64,000 bases of DNA from Leucobacter denitrificans. GTDB taxonomy: Bacteria; Actinomycetota; Actinomycetes; Actinomycetales; Microbacteriaceae. This document shows, in pieces, positions 16,258 through 26,046 of this stretch. The notes beneath the pieces are model-generated. The model was not told the origin of the DNA and searched no databases. It saw only the letters and a program-made list of their open reading frames with translations. The stretch covers positions 186,001 to 250,000 of the forward strand of contig NZ_CP060716.1 in the NCBI RefSeq assembly GCF_014396385.1. Reading direction: 5' to 3'. How positions within the stretch are numbered: position 1 is the first letter of the stretch; each line of letters starts with the position of its first letter. The translations under genes and the position numbers were made by a program.

Positions 16258-17517
16258 ATGAAGTACCAAAAGAATGCTCGTAAACGTCGACTGATTTCTT
16301 CAGTCGGGCTCGTGGCGTCAGCGACGTTGCTGCTTGCTGCTTGTGCTGGAGGGGATAGCGGGGATAAGGGAGGAGACTCGGTTGCGTCAGAGGACTTCAG
16401 CCCGGTGACGCTCTCCTACGCCGATGTAGGGGGTGAATCTACGAACGGGGCTCCGTTCTATGCTTTTGCTGACGAGGTTGCCGCTGCGACTGATGACAAG
16501 GTGACGTTTGAAAGCTTCTTCAGCGGTAGCCTCCTTGGTGTGACGGATTCGCTTGGTGGCGTGCAGAGCGGAACTGCTGACCTCAGCTATGTAGGCGCGT
16601 CCGCATTCCCCAATGAGATTCCCATAGCCCACTGGAATAACTCGATGGGGGCTGTTTCCAGTTCCACGTATCCGCTTTCTATCCTGCAGGGGTACATTGC
16701 TCAGCAGGAGTGGGCGCTGAGCGATCCTGAGCTGACCGCAGAGCTTGACGCGAATAACCTTATGGTGATCTGGAACTCCTTGCCAGACACCAGAACCGCT
16801 CTCATTTGTAAGGATGAGCCCGTGCTCACCCTTGAAGACGCGAAGGGGAAGCGTTTGGGCGTTTCCGGTACTCCTCCGAGTCTTCCCGAAATGGAGAGAC
16901 TCGGCTTCACCCAGGTGCAGTTGAGCCCGGTTGAGTGGTACGAGGGGCTTCAACGCGGGGTCGTTGACTGCGTTGGCGGCACACCGACAGCAGCTGCGAC
17001 ATATAGTCTCTTTGAGGTGGCCAAGCACTGGACCTTTGCTGACTTCAACGGCTCACCCGGAACCTATACCATGATGAACAAGGAGAAGTTCGAGTCGCTG
17101 CCAACTGCTGCTCAAGACGCGATCTGGGACGCATTGCCGACGTGGCTCGTCGAACGAGGCAAGGAGTGGATCAAGAACTACGAAGCTCTAGTGACCGCGC
17201 AAGATGAGTACGATGTCAGCTTCTACGATCCTGACGAAGACTTCCAGAATCTGGTGGTCGACGAACAAGCGAAAGCCTACGAGGCACTTGCAGATTCGGC
17301 TCCGGATACGGTTGCAGACCCGGCGGCGTTCCTTGATAACTTCCGTTCGATCTATGACAAGTGGGAAACTCGTCTCTCTGAAGAACTCGACTTGCCTACG
17401 GAGCACACAAAAGACACGCTCGAGGAGATCGCTGAGTTCGATAGCGATGCGATTGATTGGGACGTGTTCCGAGATATGCTCGCCGAGGTCTACGACGCAC
17501 ACCGCCCTACCGCATAA
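16258..17517 (+). CDS. TRAP transporter solute-binding lipoprotein (DctP)
   Basis: This 419-residue protein begins with a basic segment, a hydrophobic stretch and a lipobox LLAAC, so it is probably a lipoprotein anchored on the outer face of the membrane. The body matches the DctP/TeaA fold: GTADLSYVGASAFPNE, the LGVSGTPPSLPEMERLGF segment, and GVVDCVGGTPTAAATY near the ligand cleft, where family members have an arginine binding the carboxylate. A GAAGGA ribosome site precedes the ATG, 159 bases after the permease. Its ligand is unknown. Confidence 0.92.
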   Translation: MKYQKNARKRRLISSVGLVASATLLLAACAGGDSGDKGGDSVASEDFSPVTLSYADVGGESTNGAPFYAFADEVAAATDDKVTFESFFSGSLLGVTDSLGGVQSGTADLSYVGASAFPNEIPIAHWNNSMGAVSSSTYPLSILQGYIAQQEWALSDPELTAELDANNLMVIWNSLPDTRTALICKDEPVLTLEDAKGKRLGVSGTPPSLPEMERLGFTQVQLSPVEWYEGLQRGVVDCVGGTPTAAATYSLFEVAKHWTFADFNGSPGTYTMMNKEKFESLPTAAQDAIWDALPTWLVERGKEWIKNYEALVTAQDEYDVSFYDPDEDFQNLVVDEQAKAYEALADSAPDTVADPAAFLDNFRSIYDKWETRLSEELDLPTEHTKDTLEEIAEFDSDAIDWDVFRDMLAEVYDAHRPTA

Positions 17518-17577
17518 CTCATCTTGCAGCGTCGCTCACACGTCTTCCTTGTAAGACATAGCGACTTCGCGCGAGAC

Positions 17578-17622
17578 AACTACGATGCTCCTTGTGAATC
17601 TCTAGCAAGGAGCATCGTAGTT
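17578..17622. terminator. terminator after DctP, possibly bidirectional
   Basis: A perfect 17-base stem, AACTACGATGCTCCTTG with CAAGGAGCATCGTAGTT, has an 11-base loop. It lies about 60 bases beyond dctP. Its right arm overlaps the stop codon of a small leftward frame at 17621, so it may end transcription from both sides. Confidence 0.9.
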
Positions 17623-17785
17623 ATAGAAGCCATGTCGACGTTATGACAGCGTTCGCAGGGGAAGCTCCGACATCAGCAACGTTCTCTTCAGTCGCAAATT
17701 CTCTTCCGTTCGTGCCAAATCCCAAGACATTAGGAAGTACTCTCTGGTGGATCTTCAGTGCGCGATGAAGCGCCTTGCCGTCCAT
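17621..17785 (-). CDS. 54-residue unknown protein or gene remnant
   Basis: A leftward frame of 54 codons starts at an ATG with GAGG 7 bases before it and ends on the arm of the dctP terminator. The product begins MDGKALHRALKIHQ and ends TSTWLL; I do not recognise it. An in-frame stop lies three codons upstream of the ATG, and the neighbouring right side is insertion-sequence debris, so it may be the surviving tail of an older gene. No other gene is evident in 17518-17863. Confidence 0.3.
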   Translation of the reverse strand: MDGKALHRALKIHQRVLPNVLGFGTNGREFATEENVADVGASPANAVITSTWLL

Positions 17786-17863
17786 GCCTGAACCTCATCG
17801 CTAAACGTTGGGGTGTCATGATGGTTGTAGACAGGAGAACTCCATTGGAAGGAACCCTAACAA

Positions 17864-18118
17864 ATGTCTACACGTCGTCCCCGCAGAGAGTTTTCTGACG
17901 AGTTCAAAGCCGATGCGGTGCGCATGGTCACCGAGCTTGGAAAGACTCGTGCGCAGGTTGCCCGCGATCTTGATATCAACGAGTCAACACTCGGAAAATG
18001 GGTTGCGAAAGCGACCGGCACCCACGGTACGGGGTCTGGGTCTGCTCGCCGTGCTCCTGACCCTGATTCAACCGACCCCTACGAGATGCAGCGCGAGATT
18101 GACCGGCTGCGTGAGGGC
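17864..18118 (+). pseudogene. IS3-family transposase OrfA, 3'-truncated
   Basis: The first 84 codons are a clear IS3-family OrfA: REFSDEFKADAVRMV followed by a helix-turn-helix, VARDLDINESTLGKWV, and the start of the leucine-zipper-like helix EMQREIDRLRE. The similarity stops near 18115, where the frame runs into sequence belonging, in another frame, to the coupling protein. OrfB and the right end are absent. GGAAGGAAC precedes the ATG. This is a junction left by IS insertion followed by deletion, and it cut off whatever preceded the conjugation gene. Confidence 0.88.
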
Positions 18119-18119
18119 G

Positions 18120-19841
18120 GTGCTCATTGGGACCTTCGGGCTCACTCTCGTGCTACATGCTGCCGGTTCGGTCGCAGCGTTCCTCACAGGAGTGAGTCAA
18201 CCCGGTGAGGGTATTGCGGGAGGCGTCGGGGTCCTGTTTGATCCGACGCACCCGGGTCGAGCGCTCGGCAGCGACGAGTTGAGTCCATTCGTGTACTGGA
18301 TGGTTGTGGGCGTGATGCTCGCTATTCTCGTCGTGGTACTCATGTGGGCCTGGACTCGTTGGAGACGGCACTCACTCAAGATCGATATGGATCCGCGAAA
18401 GCTCCCTGGGACAGCCACCGCATACGAGGTGCAGGCCACCGCATCGTCCCGCGCGCTACTGCGCAGAGCAGCTACTCTCCGGCCATCGCTCGAGCGGCCA
18501 GGCCCTTCTGACGTTGGGTACCGACTCGGGCAGTACCGCGGAAAGGGCGTTTGGTCAAGCGTCGAAGACTCGATCCTGCTCATCGGTCCACCTCGCTCAG
18601 GCAAGGGACTGCACATCGTGATTCCGGCGATCCTCGACGCACCAGGCGCGGTCGTGACGACCTCCACCCGTCCCGACAATCTGACTGCGACGCTTCGGGC
18701 ACGAACGCGAGTTGGCCCCGTGATGGTGTTCGACCCGCAACATCTGGCTGAAGGCGTACCGGCGGGGTTGCGATGGTCTCCAATTCGAGGGTGCGAGGAT
18801 CCGCTCACTGCAATGATTCGCGCAGCCGGGCTCGCTGCCGCCACCGGGCTCGCCGACGGTGGCGTCGACGGCGGCGGATTCTGGGAAGGTAAGACACGCG
18901 TCGCACTGCAAGCGATGATGCATGCCGCGGCACTTGACAACCGCACACCCGCCGAACTGTTCCGGTGGACACTCGACCCATCAGCCGCTGCAGACGCTGT
19001 CGCGATCTTGAATGCTTCACCGCGGGCGGCAACTGGTTGGTCCGAGGGCCTTGAAGCAATGATCGAGACCGATCCGCGCACCAGAGACTCGATCTGGCAG
19101 GGCGTCTCACTGGCTCTCGCCGCTCTCGCCGACCCTCGCGTACTCGATGCGGTCAGTCCCGGCCCAGATGAAGCCTTCGACCCTGAAGCTTTCATCCGCG
19201 AGAAGGGAACCCTCTATCTACTCGCAACCGGTGCAGGCGCAGGGAACAGTGCTGCGCTCGTTGCCGCGTTCGTTGAGGACCTCGTTGAAACCGCCCGTCG
19301 AATGGCAGCACGATCGCCCGGGGCGCGACTTGATCCGCCGTTGCTGCTCGCGCTCGATGAGATCGGAAACCTTGCGCCTCTGCCATCGCTTCCCACGCTC
19401 ATGGCGGAGGGAGGCGGTACTGGAATCACGACGATGCCTGTGCTGCAGTCACTTGCTCAGGCCCGAGACAAATGGAGCGAGGATCAAGCCGCAGCAATAT
19501 GGGATTCGAGCATCGCGAAGATCATTCTCGGTGGTGCATCGAACTCCCGCGACTTGCAAGACCTCTCGACCTTGATCGGTGAACGCGACGAGTTCACCGA
19601 CTCCGTCACGCTCGGTGACTACGGCTCACGAAGCAGTCAGCGGTCAGTGCGCCGGGTGCCGATCATGCCGCCCGACCGCATCCGCACCATGCCATTCGGC
19701 ACAGGAGTCCTGCTGCTGCGTTCAGCTCCACCGATCATCGTCGACCTACTGCCCTGGCCGAAGCGCTCTGACGCAGCCTCTCTCAAACGCGAACGCAGTG
19801 AGATCGAAACACTGCTCGAAAACCGACCTACCAGCGAGTGA
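18120..19841 (+). CDS. VirD4/TraG-like type IV coupling protein, 5' end altered
   Basis: This is an ATPase of the type IV secretion coupling-protein family that delivers DNA-relaxase complexes to the conjugation channel. It has two N-terminal membrane segments (start and about residues 60-82), Walker A GPPRSGKG, Walker B LLLALDEIGN, and a C-terminal TraM-recognition-like region with GGASNSRDLQDLSTLIGERD. From the GTG at 18120 it is 573 residues, close to full length. The open frame continues upstream through IS-derived sequence that is not homologous, so the native start was probably lost. No relaxase or channel genes accompany it. Confidence 0.82.
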   Translation: MLIGTFGLTLVLHAAGSVAAFLTGVSQPGEGIAGGVGVLFDPTHPGRALGSDELSPFVYWMVVGVMLAILVVVLMWAWTRWRRHSLKIDMDPRKLPGTATAYEVQATASSRALLRRAATLRPSLERPGPSDVGYRLGQYRGKGVWSSVEDSILLIGPPRSGKGLHIVIPAILDAPGAVVTTSTRPDNLTATLRARTRVGPVMVFDPQHLAEGVPAGLRWSPIRGCEDPLTAMIRAAGLAAATGLADGGVDGGGFWEGKTRVALQAMMHAAALDNRTPAELFRWTLDPSAAADAVAILNASPRAATGWSEGLEAMIETDPRTRDSIWQGVSLALAALADPRVLDAVSPGPDEAFDPEAFIREKGTLYLLATGAGAGNSAALVAAFVEDLVETARRMAARSPGARLDPPLLLALDEIGNLAPLPSLPTLMAEGGGTGITTMPVLQSLAQARDKWSEDQAAAIWDSSIAKIILGGASNSRDLQDLSTLIGERDEFTDSVTLGDYGSRSSQRSVRRVPIMPPDRIRTMPFGTGVLLLRSAPPIIVDLLPWPKRSDAASLKRERSEIETLLENRPTSE

Positions 19842-19927
19842 CGAGCAACCGAGCTGGTTGCGCCTACGCACCTTCCTGATACGAGCGGCTGACGTGGCCG
19901 CTCCCAATCAGGCAGGAGGACGGTCCC

Positions 19928-20383
19928 ATGACCATCCGCACACAGCAGTCGATCTCAGGTTTCATCGCCAGCGACCCTCAACTCACTCGGACAGACCGCG
20001 GCGACGCACGATTCTACGCACGCTTCGGCCAAGAGAACTTCCGCCGCGAAGACGATGGCACGTTTACGAAACTCGAAACAACTTTCCACAACCTAGTGAT
20101 GTATCGCACCACCGCAGAACGCGCGTACGAGCGCTTCTCGAAGGGCGACAGCTTCGTCGCCGAAGGCTACCTGCACGAGTACAGCTACGAACGCGACGGC
20201 CAAGCCACAGACGGCGTGGAGTTTATCGCCAAAAAGATCGGTCACGACACCGCTCGCACCCAATACAGCGTGGAACGAAGCCAGCGCGCCACAGATCACG
20301 AAGCACCGGCACGCGGTCAAAGCCGTGCATTCGAAACCCCTCAGAAGCGACCGAGCCCTGACGCTCCGACACTCGGTCGCTGA
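19928..20383 (+). CDS. single-stranded DNA-binding protein-like
   Basis: The 151-residue protein has an N-terminal OB fold resembling SSB: ISGFIASDPQLTRTD, ARFYARFG, TFHNLVMYRTTAERAYERFSKGDSF and EGYLHEYSYERDG. The charged tail lacks the acidic DDDIPF-type tip of chromosomal SSB. Accessory SSBs like this are common in conjugative elements, where they protect transferred single strands. AGGAGG lies upstream of the ATG. It is 86 bases after the coupling-protein gene and probably shares its operon. Confidence 0.85.
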   Translation: MTIRTQQSISGFIASDPQLTRTDRGDARFYARFGQENFRREDDGTFTKLETTFHNLVMYRTTAERAYERFSKGDSFVAEGYLHEYSYERDGQATDGVEFIAKKIGHDTARTQYSVERSQRATDHEAPARGQSRAFETPQKRPSPDAPTLGR

Positions 20384-20401
20384 AACGGCAGGAGCGCAAC
20401 G

Positions 20402-20968
20402 ATGACTAACAACAATCGCACTGACGAAGTGTTCGACGATATGCCCGAACCAAGCTTCAGGCCTGAAGACGAGACCACACCGCCGCACCCGATCAACTGG
20501 AATCTGCTCACCTCCCACGACCTTGAGCAAGAGCTTCTCGCACTCAACCGGTGGGTGAACTGGCTCAGGTTGGAATATGGGCTTCCGGCGTCAGAAGTGC
20601 CGCCGCTCTGGCACCGCCACCCAGAGCTTCTCTGGGAGCTGTCGGCGCTACACCTACACTGGCTCAGCGCTTACGATGCGGAACAAGACGGCTCAGCCCC
20701 GTTCGGCTGGCATCGAGACTTCGCAGATGCTCGCAACCGACTTCGTGACTGGGTTGCCGCCAGCGGCACCCGACGAGACCGCGATCGACCCACCAGACAG
20801 ACACCCTGGCCAGGCGAAGAACATTCCCAAGAGGTCGTGGAACAAGTCATTCACGATCGCGAAGCCGACTTCATCGAGTTTGTACTCGAACAGGTACAGG
20901 CCCGCGAAGCAGCTGAAGACGCGTTCTACGCCAACATCGACTTCCAAACTGGGGAGGTTCGAGAATAA
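20402..20968 (+). CDS. unknown protein of integrative element
   Basis: I do not recognise a named family for this 188-residue soluble protein. It is acidic and Trp-rich, with the order LNRWVNWLRLEYGL, PLWHRHPELLWELSALH and GWHRDFADARNRLRDWV. This resembles the Trp-rich small proteins often found beside SSB and TraG genes in actinobacterial elements. It starts 19 bases after the SSB gene with GGCAGGAG upstream, and its stop overlaps the next start (TAATG), so it is in the same operon. Confidence 0.7.
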   Translation: MTNNNRTDEVFDDMPEPSFRPEDETTPPHPINWNLLTSHDLEQELLALNRWVNWLRLEYGLPASEVPPLWHRHPELLWELSALHLHWLSAYDAEQDGSAPFGWHRDFADARNRLRDWVAASGTRRDRDRPTRQTPWPGEEHSQEVVEQVIHDREADFIEFVLEQVQAREAAEDAFYANIDFQTGEVRE

Positions 20969-21174
20969 TGACTCGTCCGTATGAGAGGAAAACCGACCGC
21001 CGCAGCCGTGAGGAGCGCAAATATTCGGTGCGAGCCGAGCACCGAGCGCAACCGGATGTCGACCTGCTGGCAGAACTGTTGATTCGCTTTGCGCTGCAGG
21101 AGGCAGGAGCAGGCCGTGCCTCTGTCTCAGAGTCGCGGAAGGCAGCCCTGGCCGGCATCAGGGCTCAGATGTAG
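20968..21174 (+). CDS. small basic unknown protein
   Basis: The 68-residue product has a very basic N-terminal half (KTDRRSREERK) followed by a helical segment, VDLLAELLIRFALQ. Its ATG overlaps the previous stop by one base, so it is probably translated by coupling. No family is recognised. Size and charge would suit a DNA-binding accessory of the element, but this is inference only. Confidence 0.6.
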   Translation: MTRPYERKTDRRSREERKYSVRAEHRAQPDVDLLAELLIRFALQEAGAGRASVSESRKAALAGIRAQM

Positions 21175-21203
21175 AATAAAGTTGTCCGCCTCGGTGGTGG
21201 ATG

Positions 21204-21339
21204 TTGTGGTTCTTAAACCCTCGCGCTTCGGCGCTTGGCAAAATTACGTGGCTTTTCAGCCTAGTCCTACAGCCTTTCGGCTCTTCTCACGATCAACATT
21301 CACAGTTGAACCTCCCGCGGTGGGCGCTCAGAACCACAA
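21204..21339 (+). other. possible structured leader upstream of serine recombinase
   Basis: A perfect 10-base inverted repeat, TTGTGGTTCT at 21204-21213 and AGAACCACAA at 21330-21339, encloses several small hairpins: GCGCTTCGGCGC, GGCTTTTCAGCC and AGCCTTTCGGCT. The region ends 17 bases before the recombinase start. It could be a structured RNA or a recombination site; I cannot match it to a known class. Confidence 0.4.
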
Positions 21340-21355
21340 ATTGCGGAGAATCGTC

Positions 21356-23095
21356 ATGAAGAGCCCAACCCCGAACCGAACCGCGGTCGATGACTTGGCG
21401 CGACCCTCAGTGCCGTCTGGTGGCGCAATTGCGGTCACCTATCTACGTGTGTCGACGAAAGAGCAGGCAAAGAAGGGCGGCACGGACGAGGGATATTCCA
21501 TCCCGGCCCAGCGCGAAGCGAACCGTCGCAAAGCTGAACAGATCGGTGCAACAGTCATCGAAGAGTTCGTTGATGCTGGCGAGTCTGCACGCAAGGCAGA
21601 CCGGCCCGAGCTAATGCGAATGATCAAGTATGTAGCCGAACACCAGGTTAACTACTGCATCGTGCACAAAGTGGATCGGCTTGCACGTAACCGGGCTGAC
21701 GATGTCGCCATCCATCTCGCACTGCGTGACGCGGGGGTCATGCTCGTCTCCGCCAGCGAGAACATTGACGAGACCCCGTCGGGCATGCTGCTGCACGGCA
21801 TCATGTCATCGATCGCAGAGTTCTATTCACGAAACCTCGCCACCGAGACTGTGAAGGGACTCACACAAAAGGCAGCACAGGGTGGCACCATCAATCGTGC
21901 GCCGATCGGGTACGTCAACATTGGCGTGCGTGATGAACGCGGCCACGAGAGCCGCACCGTGAAAGTCGACGAAGAACGAGCCCGCCACATCACCTGGGCG
22001 TTTCAGGTATACGCCTCAGGCCGTTGGACGCTCTCGCAAATCCATCGCGAACTCATCGCCCGCGGGCTCACCACCCTGCCAACTCCGAAGCGCCCCTCGA
22101 AACCGATCGCGATCTCAACCTTGCACCGGTTGCTGTCGAACCCGTACTACAAGGGAGATGTGACGTTCAAAGGAGCAACCTACAAGGGCAACCACGACGC
22201 GATTGTGCCCAAAGAAGTCTGGTACCAGGTACAGGCCGTGCTCGACGCACACAAATCCGCAGCTGATGCCACGCAGGTGCATGACCACTACCTGAAGGGC
22301 ACCGTCTACTGCGGTCAGTGCGGCGAGCGGCTGATCATCACGAACGCAAAGAACCGGCACGGCAACGTCTACCCGTACTTCGTATGCTCAGGCAGACACT
22401 CTGGGAAGACCGAGTGCACAAGGCAAGCCATGCTTATCGAAGATGTCGAGCGGCTCATCGAGAAGTACTACGAGATGATCGAAGTCTCACCCGGCATGCG
22501 GCAAGACCTCGCCGGAAAGATCCACGCAGACTTCGACCTGCTCATGGCGAACGAGACAAAAGAACTCTCACGACTCACAAGCGAACGGGACCGTCTCGAT
22601 GACGAGCGGATGAAGCTGTTGCAAGCTCACTATGCGGGTGCGGTACCGATCGACCTGTTGAAGCAGGAGCAAGATCGCATCGCGGATCAGATCGGAGACA
22701 TTCAGCACCGAATCGAAGCTCACCACGATGAATATGCTTCAGCAAGGGCAAACCTCGATGACTCGCTCGGGCTGCTTGCCAACATCGTCAGCGTGTACGA
22801 GCGTGCTGATGACGCAAACCGGCGACTGTGCAATCAGGCGTTCTTCCACCGGATCTTCATCGAGGAAGACAGGGATGTCCGCGTCGAGTACGAGCGCCCC
22901 TTCGGTTCACTCTGCGATACCGAGGAGCAGATGAACGCTCTGAACTGGGCCGCTGAAGCGAAGAAGAAGGGAGAGGCTCAAACCGGACAAAGAGTGGTTA
23001 CTCTTGTCGAGGGTTTGAACCTCTCCCATTTGGGGTGGACAACGGGACTTGAACCCGCGACCACCGGCACCACAAGCCGGTGCTCTACCAACTGA
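21356..23095 (+). CDS. large serine recombinase (integrase)
   Basis: This is a 579-residue serine recombinase. The N-terminal catalytic domain has the nucleophile S33 in YLRVSTKEQ, then GYSIPAQR and HKVDRLARNRADD. A recombinase domain follows (about residues 190-290, RAPIGYVN... SNPYYKGDV), then a zinc ribbon with CGQCGE and FVCSGRHSGKTEC, and a coiled-coil tail. The ATG at 21356 has GGAGAA before it. The last 21 codons, from TTG at 23030 to the stop at 23093, read antisense through the 3' two-thirds of tRNA-His. This points to insertion at that tRNA and a C-terminus created by the host junction. Confidence 0.93.
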   Translation: MKSPTPNRTAVDDLARPSVPSGGAIAVTYLRVSTKEQAKKGGTDEGYSIPAQREANRRKAEQIGATVIEEFVDAGESARKADRPELMRMIKYVAEHQVNYCIVHKVDRLARNRADDVAIHLALRDAGVMLVSASENIDETPSGMLLHGIMSSIAEFYSRNLATETVKGLTQKAAQGGTINRAPIGYVNIGVRDERGHESRTVKVDEERARHITWAFQVYASGRWTLSQIHRELIARGLTTLPTPKRPSKPIAISTLHRLLSNPYYKGDVTFKGATYKGNHDAIVPKEVWYQVQAVLDAHKSAADATQVHDHYLKGTVYCGQCGERLIITNAKNRHGNVYPYFVCSGRHSGKTECTRQAMLIEDVERLIEKYYEMIEVSPGMRQDLAGKIHADFDLLMANETKELSRLTSERDRLDDERMKLLQAHYAGAVPIDLLKQEQDRIADQIGDIQHRIEAHHDEYASARANLDDSLGLLANIVSVYERADDANRRLCNQAFFHRIFIEEDRDVRVEYERPFGSLCDTEEQMNALNWAAEAKKKGEAQTGQRVVTLVEGLNLSHLGWTTGLEPATTGTTSRCSTN

Positions 23096-23107
23096 GCTAT
23101 GCCCACC
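23031..23107 (-). tRNA. tRNA-His (GTG)
   Basis: The leftward cloverleaf has a GTGGGCA/TGTCCAC acceptor stem, anticodon loop CTTGTGG (anticodon GTG), discriminator C and a G at the minus-one position, both typical of tRNA-His. CCA is encoded. The 3' end faces the serine recombinase, whose coding frame overlaps it from the other strand. Confidence 0.96.
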
Positions 23108-23206
23108 ATGCTGACCCAGCAAGCCGAGGCTTGAAAGGCAACCACACGATCATATCCCACCCCGGCAGCCGTCGCCAATTCGGGGCGGCGTTGCGATAAT
23201 GAACAC

Positions 23207-23632
23207 ATGGCTGAAGCAAAGACGCAACCAACCGATGCGAATGTTGATGAGTTTCTCGCAAACCTGGAGCCTGCGAAGCGGCGCGAGGATGGTCTCGTGT
23301 TGGCGCAGATCTTTCGCGACGTAACGGGGGAGGAGCCGGTGCTCTGGGGGCCGACAATGATCGGCTACGGGAGCTACAACTACGTATCACCTGCGAACCC
23401 GCGCACCAAGGGTATCTGGCCGAAGAGTGGATTCTCGCCACGCAAGGCGCAGCACTCGCTGTACGGGCTCAAAGACCTACCCGAAGGAGCGGCCTTGCTT
23501 CCGAAGCTCGGCAAGTACACCGAGGGTGCAGGATGTGTCTACGTGCGCAAGCTTGAAGACATCGACCTTGAAGTGCTGAGGCAGCTGATCCGCATCGCGA
23601 CGACACGGCAGGATGACCAGCCGAGCTCTTGA
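23207..23632 (+). CDS. DUF1801 domain protein
   Basis: The 141-residue protein carries the DUF1801 (YdhG/IraI-like) pattern, a small alpha-beta fold: VLWGPTMIGYGSY, WPKSGFSPRKAQHSLYGL and GAGCVYVRKLEDIDLEVL. Members are widespread and poorly characterised. It starts right of the tRNA-His junction with its own start codon and is probably part of the ancestral chromosome. It converges with orn. Confidence 0.85.
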   Translation: MAEAKTQPTDANVDEFLANLEPAKRREDGLVLAQIFRDVTGEEPVLWGPTMIGYGSYNYVSPANPRTKGIWPKSGFSPRKAQHSLYGLKDLPEGAALLPKLGKYTEGAGCVYVRKLEDIDLEVLRQLIRIATTRQDDQPSS

Positions 23633-23646
23633 CCGACTTGAGAGAA

Positions 23647-24303
23647 CTAAGCGGTAGGATTCTCGGCGGCGGCGCTGCCATCGATAAGTGGCGCGAACTG
23701 TTCTGCAACTGACGCTGCGATGACTTTCGACTCCTTGGTATCTGGTCCGTTGCCCTGCGCCATCACTGTTTGACGGAAGTAAGCGAGCTCTTGAATCGAC
23801 TCTGCAATGTCTGCGAGCGCTCGGTGACCGCCGCGCTTCTCGGGAGACGCATAGTAGGCGCGGGTGTACCAGCGGCGTGAAAGTTCTTTGATAGTCGAGA
23901 CGTCAATCGAGCGGTAGTGCAGGCGCTCTTCAAGCAGCGGCATGTACTTCGAGATGAAGCGTCGGTCCATGCCGATGGTGTTGCCAGCAACGAGCGGGCG
24001 GCGCCCCTCAGGAATGAACTTATTGACGTATTCGATGACTGCCGCCTCAGCGTCAGCAACTGGCGCGCCAGTGGCGATGCGGGGGAGCAGGCCGGAGGTC
24101 TCGTGCATGTTGCGCACGAAGTCGCCCATGCGATCCATCACGTCGTCACCCGGGTTTATGACGATCTCGAAGCCGGGATCGAGCGGCTTGAGATCGAAGT
24201 TAGTGATGATCACCGCGATCTCACAGAGCCCATCAGTGTCGGTGTCGAGCCCGGTCATTTCGCAGTCGATCCACACGATCTGTTCTGCGGGGGCATTCGA
24301 CAC
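23647..24303 (-). CDS. orn: oligoribonuclease
   Basis: This DEDDh 3'-5' exonuclease degrades short RNA oligonucleotides and pGpG to mononucleotides. WIDCEMTGLD holds the first D and E, DRRFISKYMP the middle Asp region, and HRALADIAES the catalytic His and last Asp. From the GTG at 24303, preceded by AAAGGAG, the length is 218 residues, close to family size; the open frame runs 29 codons further upstream without similarity. It is divergent from def by 64 bases. Confidence 0.93.
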   Translation of the reverse strand: MSNAPAEQIVWIDCEMTGLDTDTDGLCEIAVIITNFDLKPLDPGFEIVINPGDDVMDRMGDFVRNMHETSGLLPRIATGAPVADAEAAVIEYVNKFIPEGRRPLVAGNTIGMDRRFISKYMPLLEERLHYRSIDVSTIKELSRRWYTRAYYASPEKRGGHRALADIAESIQELAYFRQTVMAQGNGPDTKESKVIAASVAEQFAPLIDGSAAAENPTA

Positions 24304-24367
24304 GGTGACTCCTTTTGCGCGGGGATAACGACCTGACCAGTCTAGCCGCGGCAGTAAGCTGGTTCTC

Positions 24368-25974
<1,607 letters not shown>

Positions 25975-26046
25975 TGCGCCTGCTGCGTACCGTCGACAAT
26001 GCCCGATAGCCTGGCACGAAGGCATCGTTTACGAGAGGGTGATTGC

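Noticed and set aside
17808..18119. N-terminal extension of the coupling protein through the IS region
   Set aside because: The extra codons are IS3 orfA read in the wrong frame and have no protein-like features.
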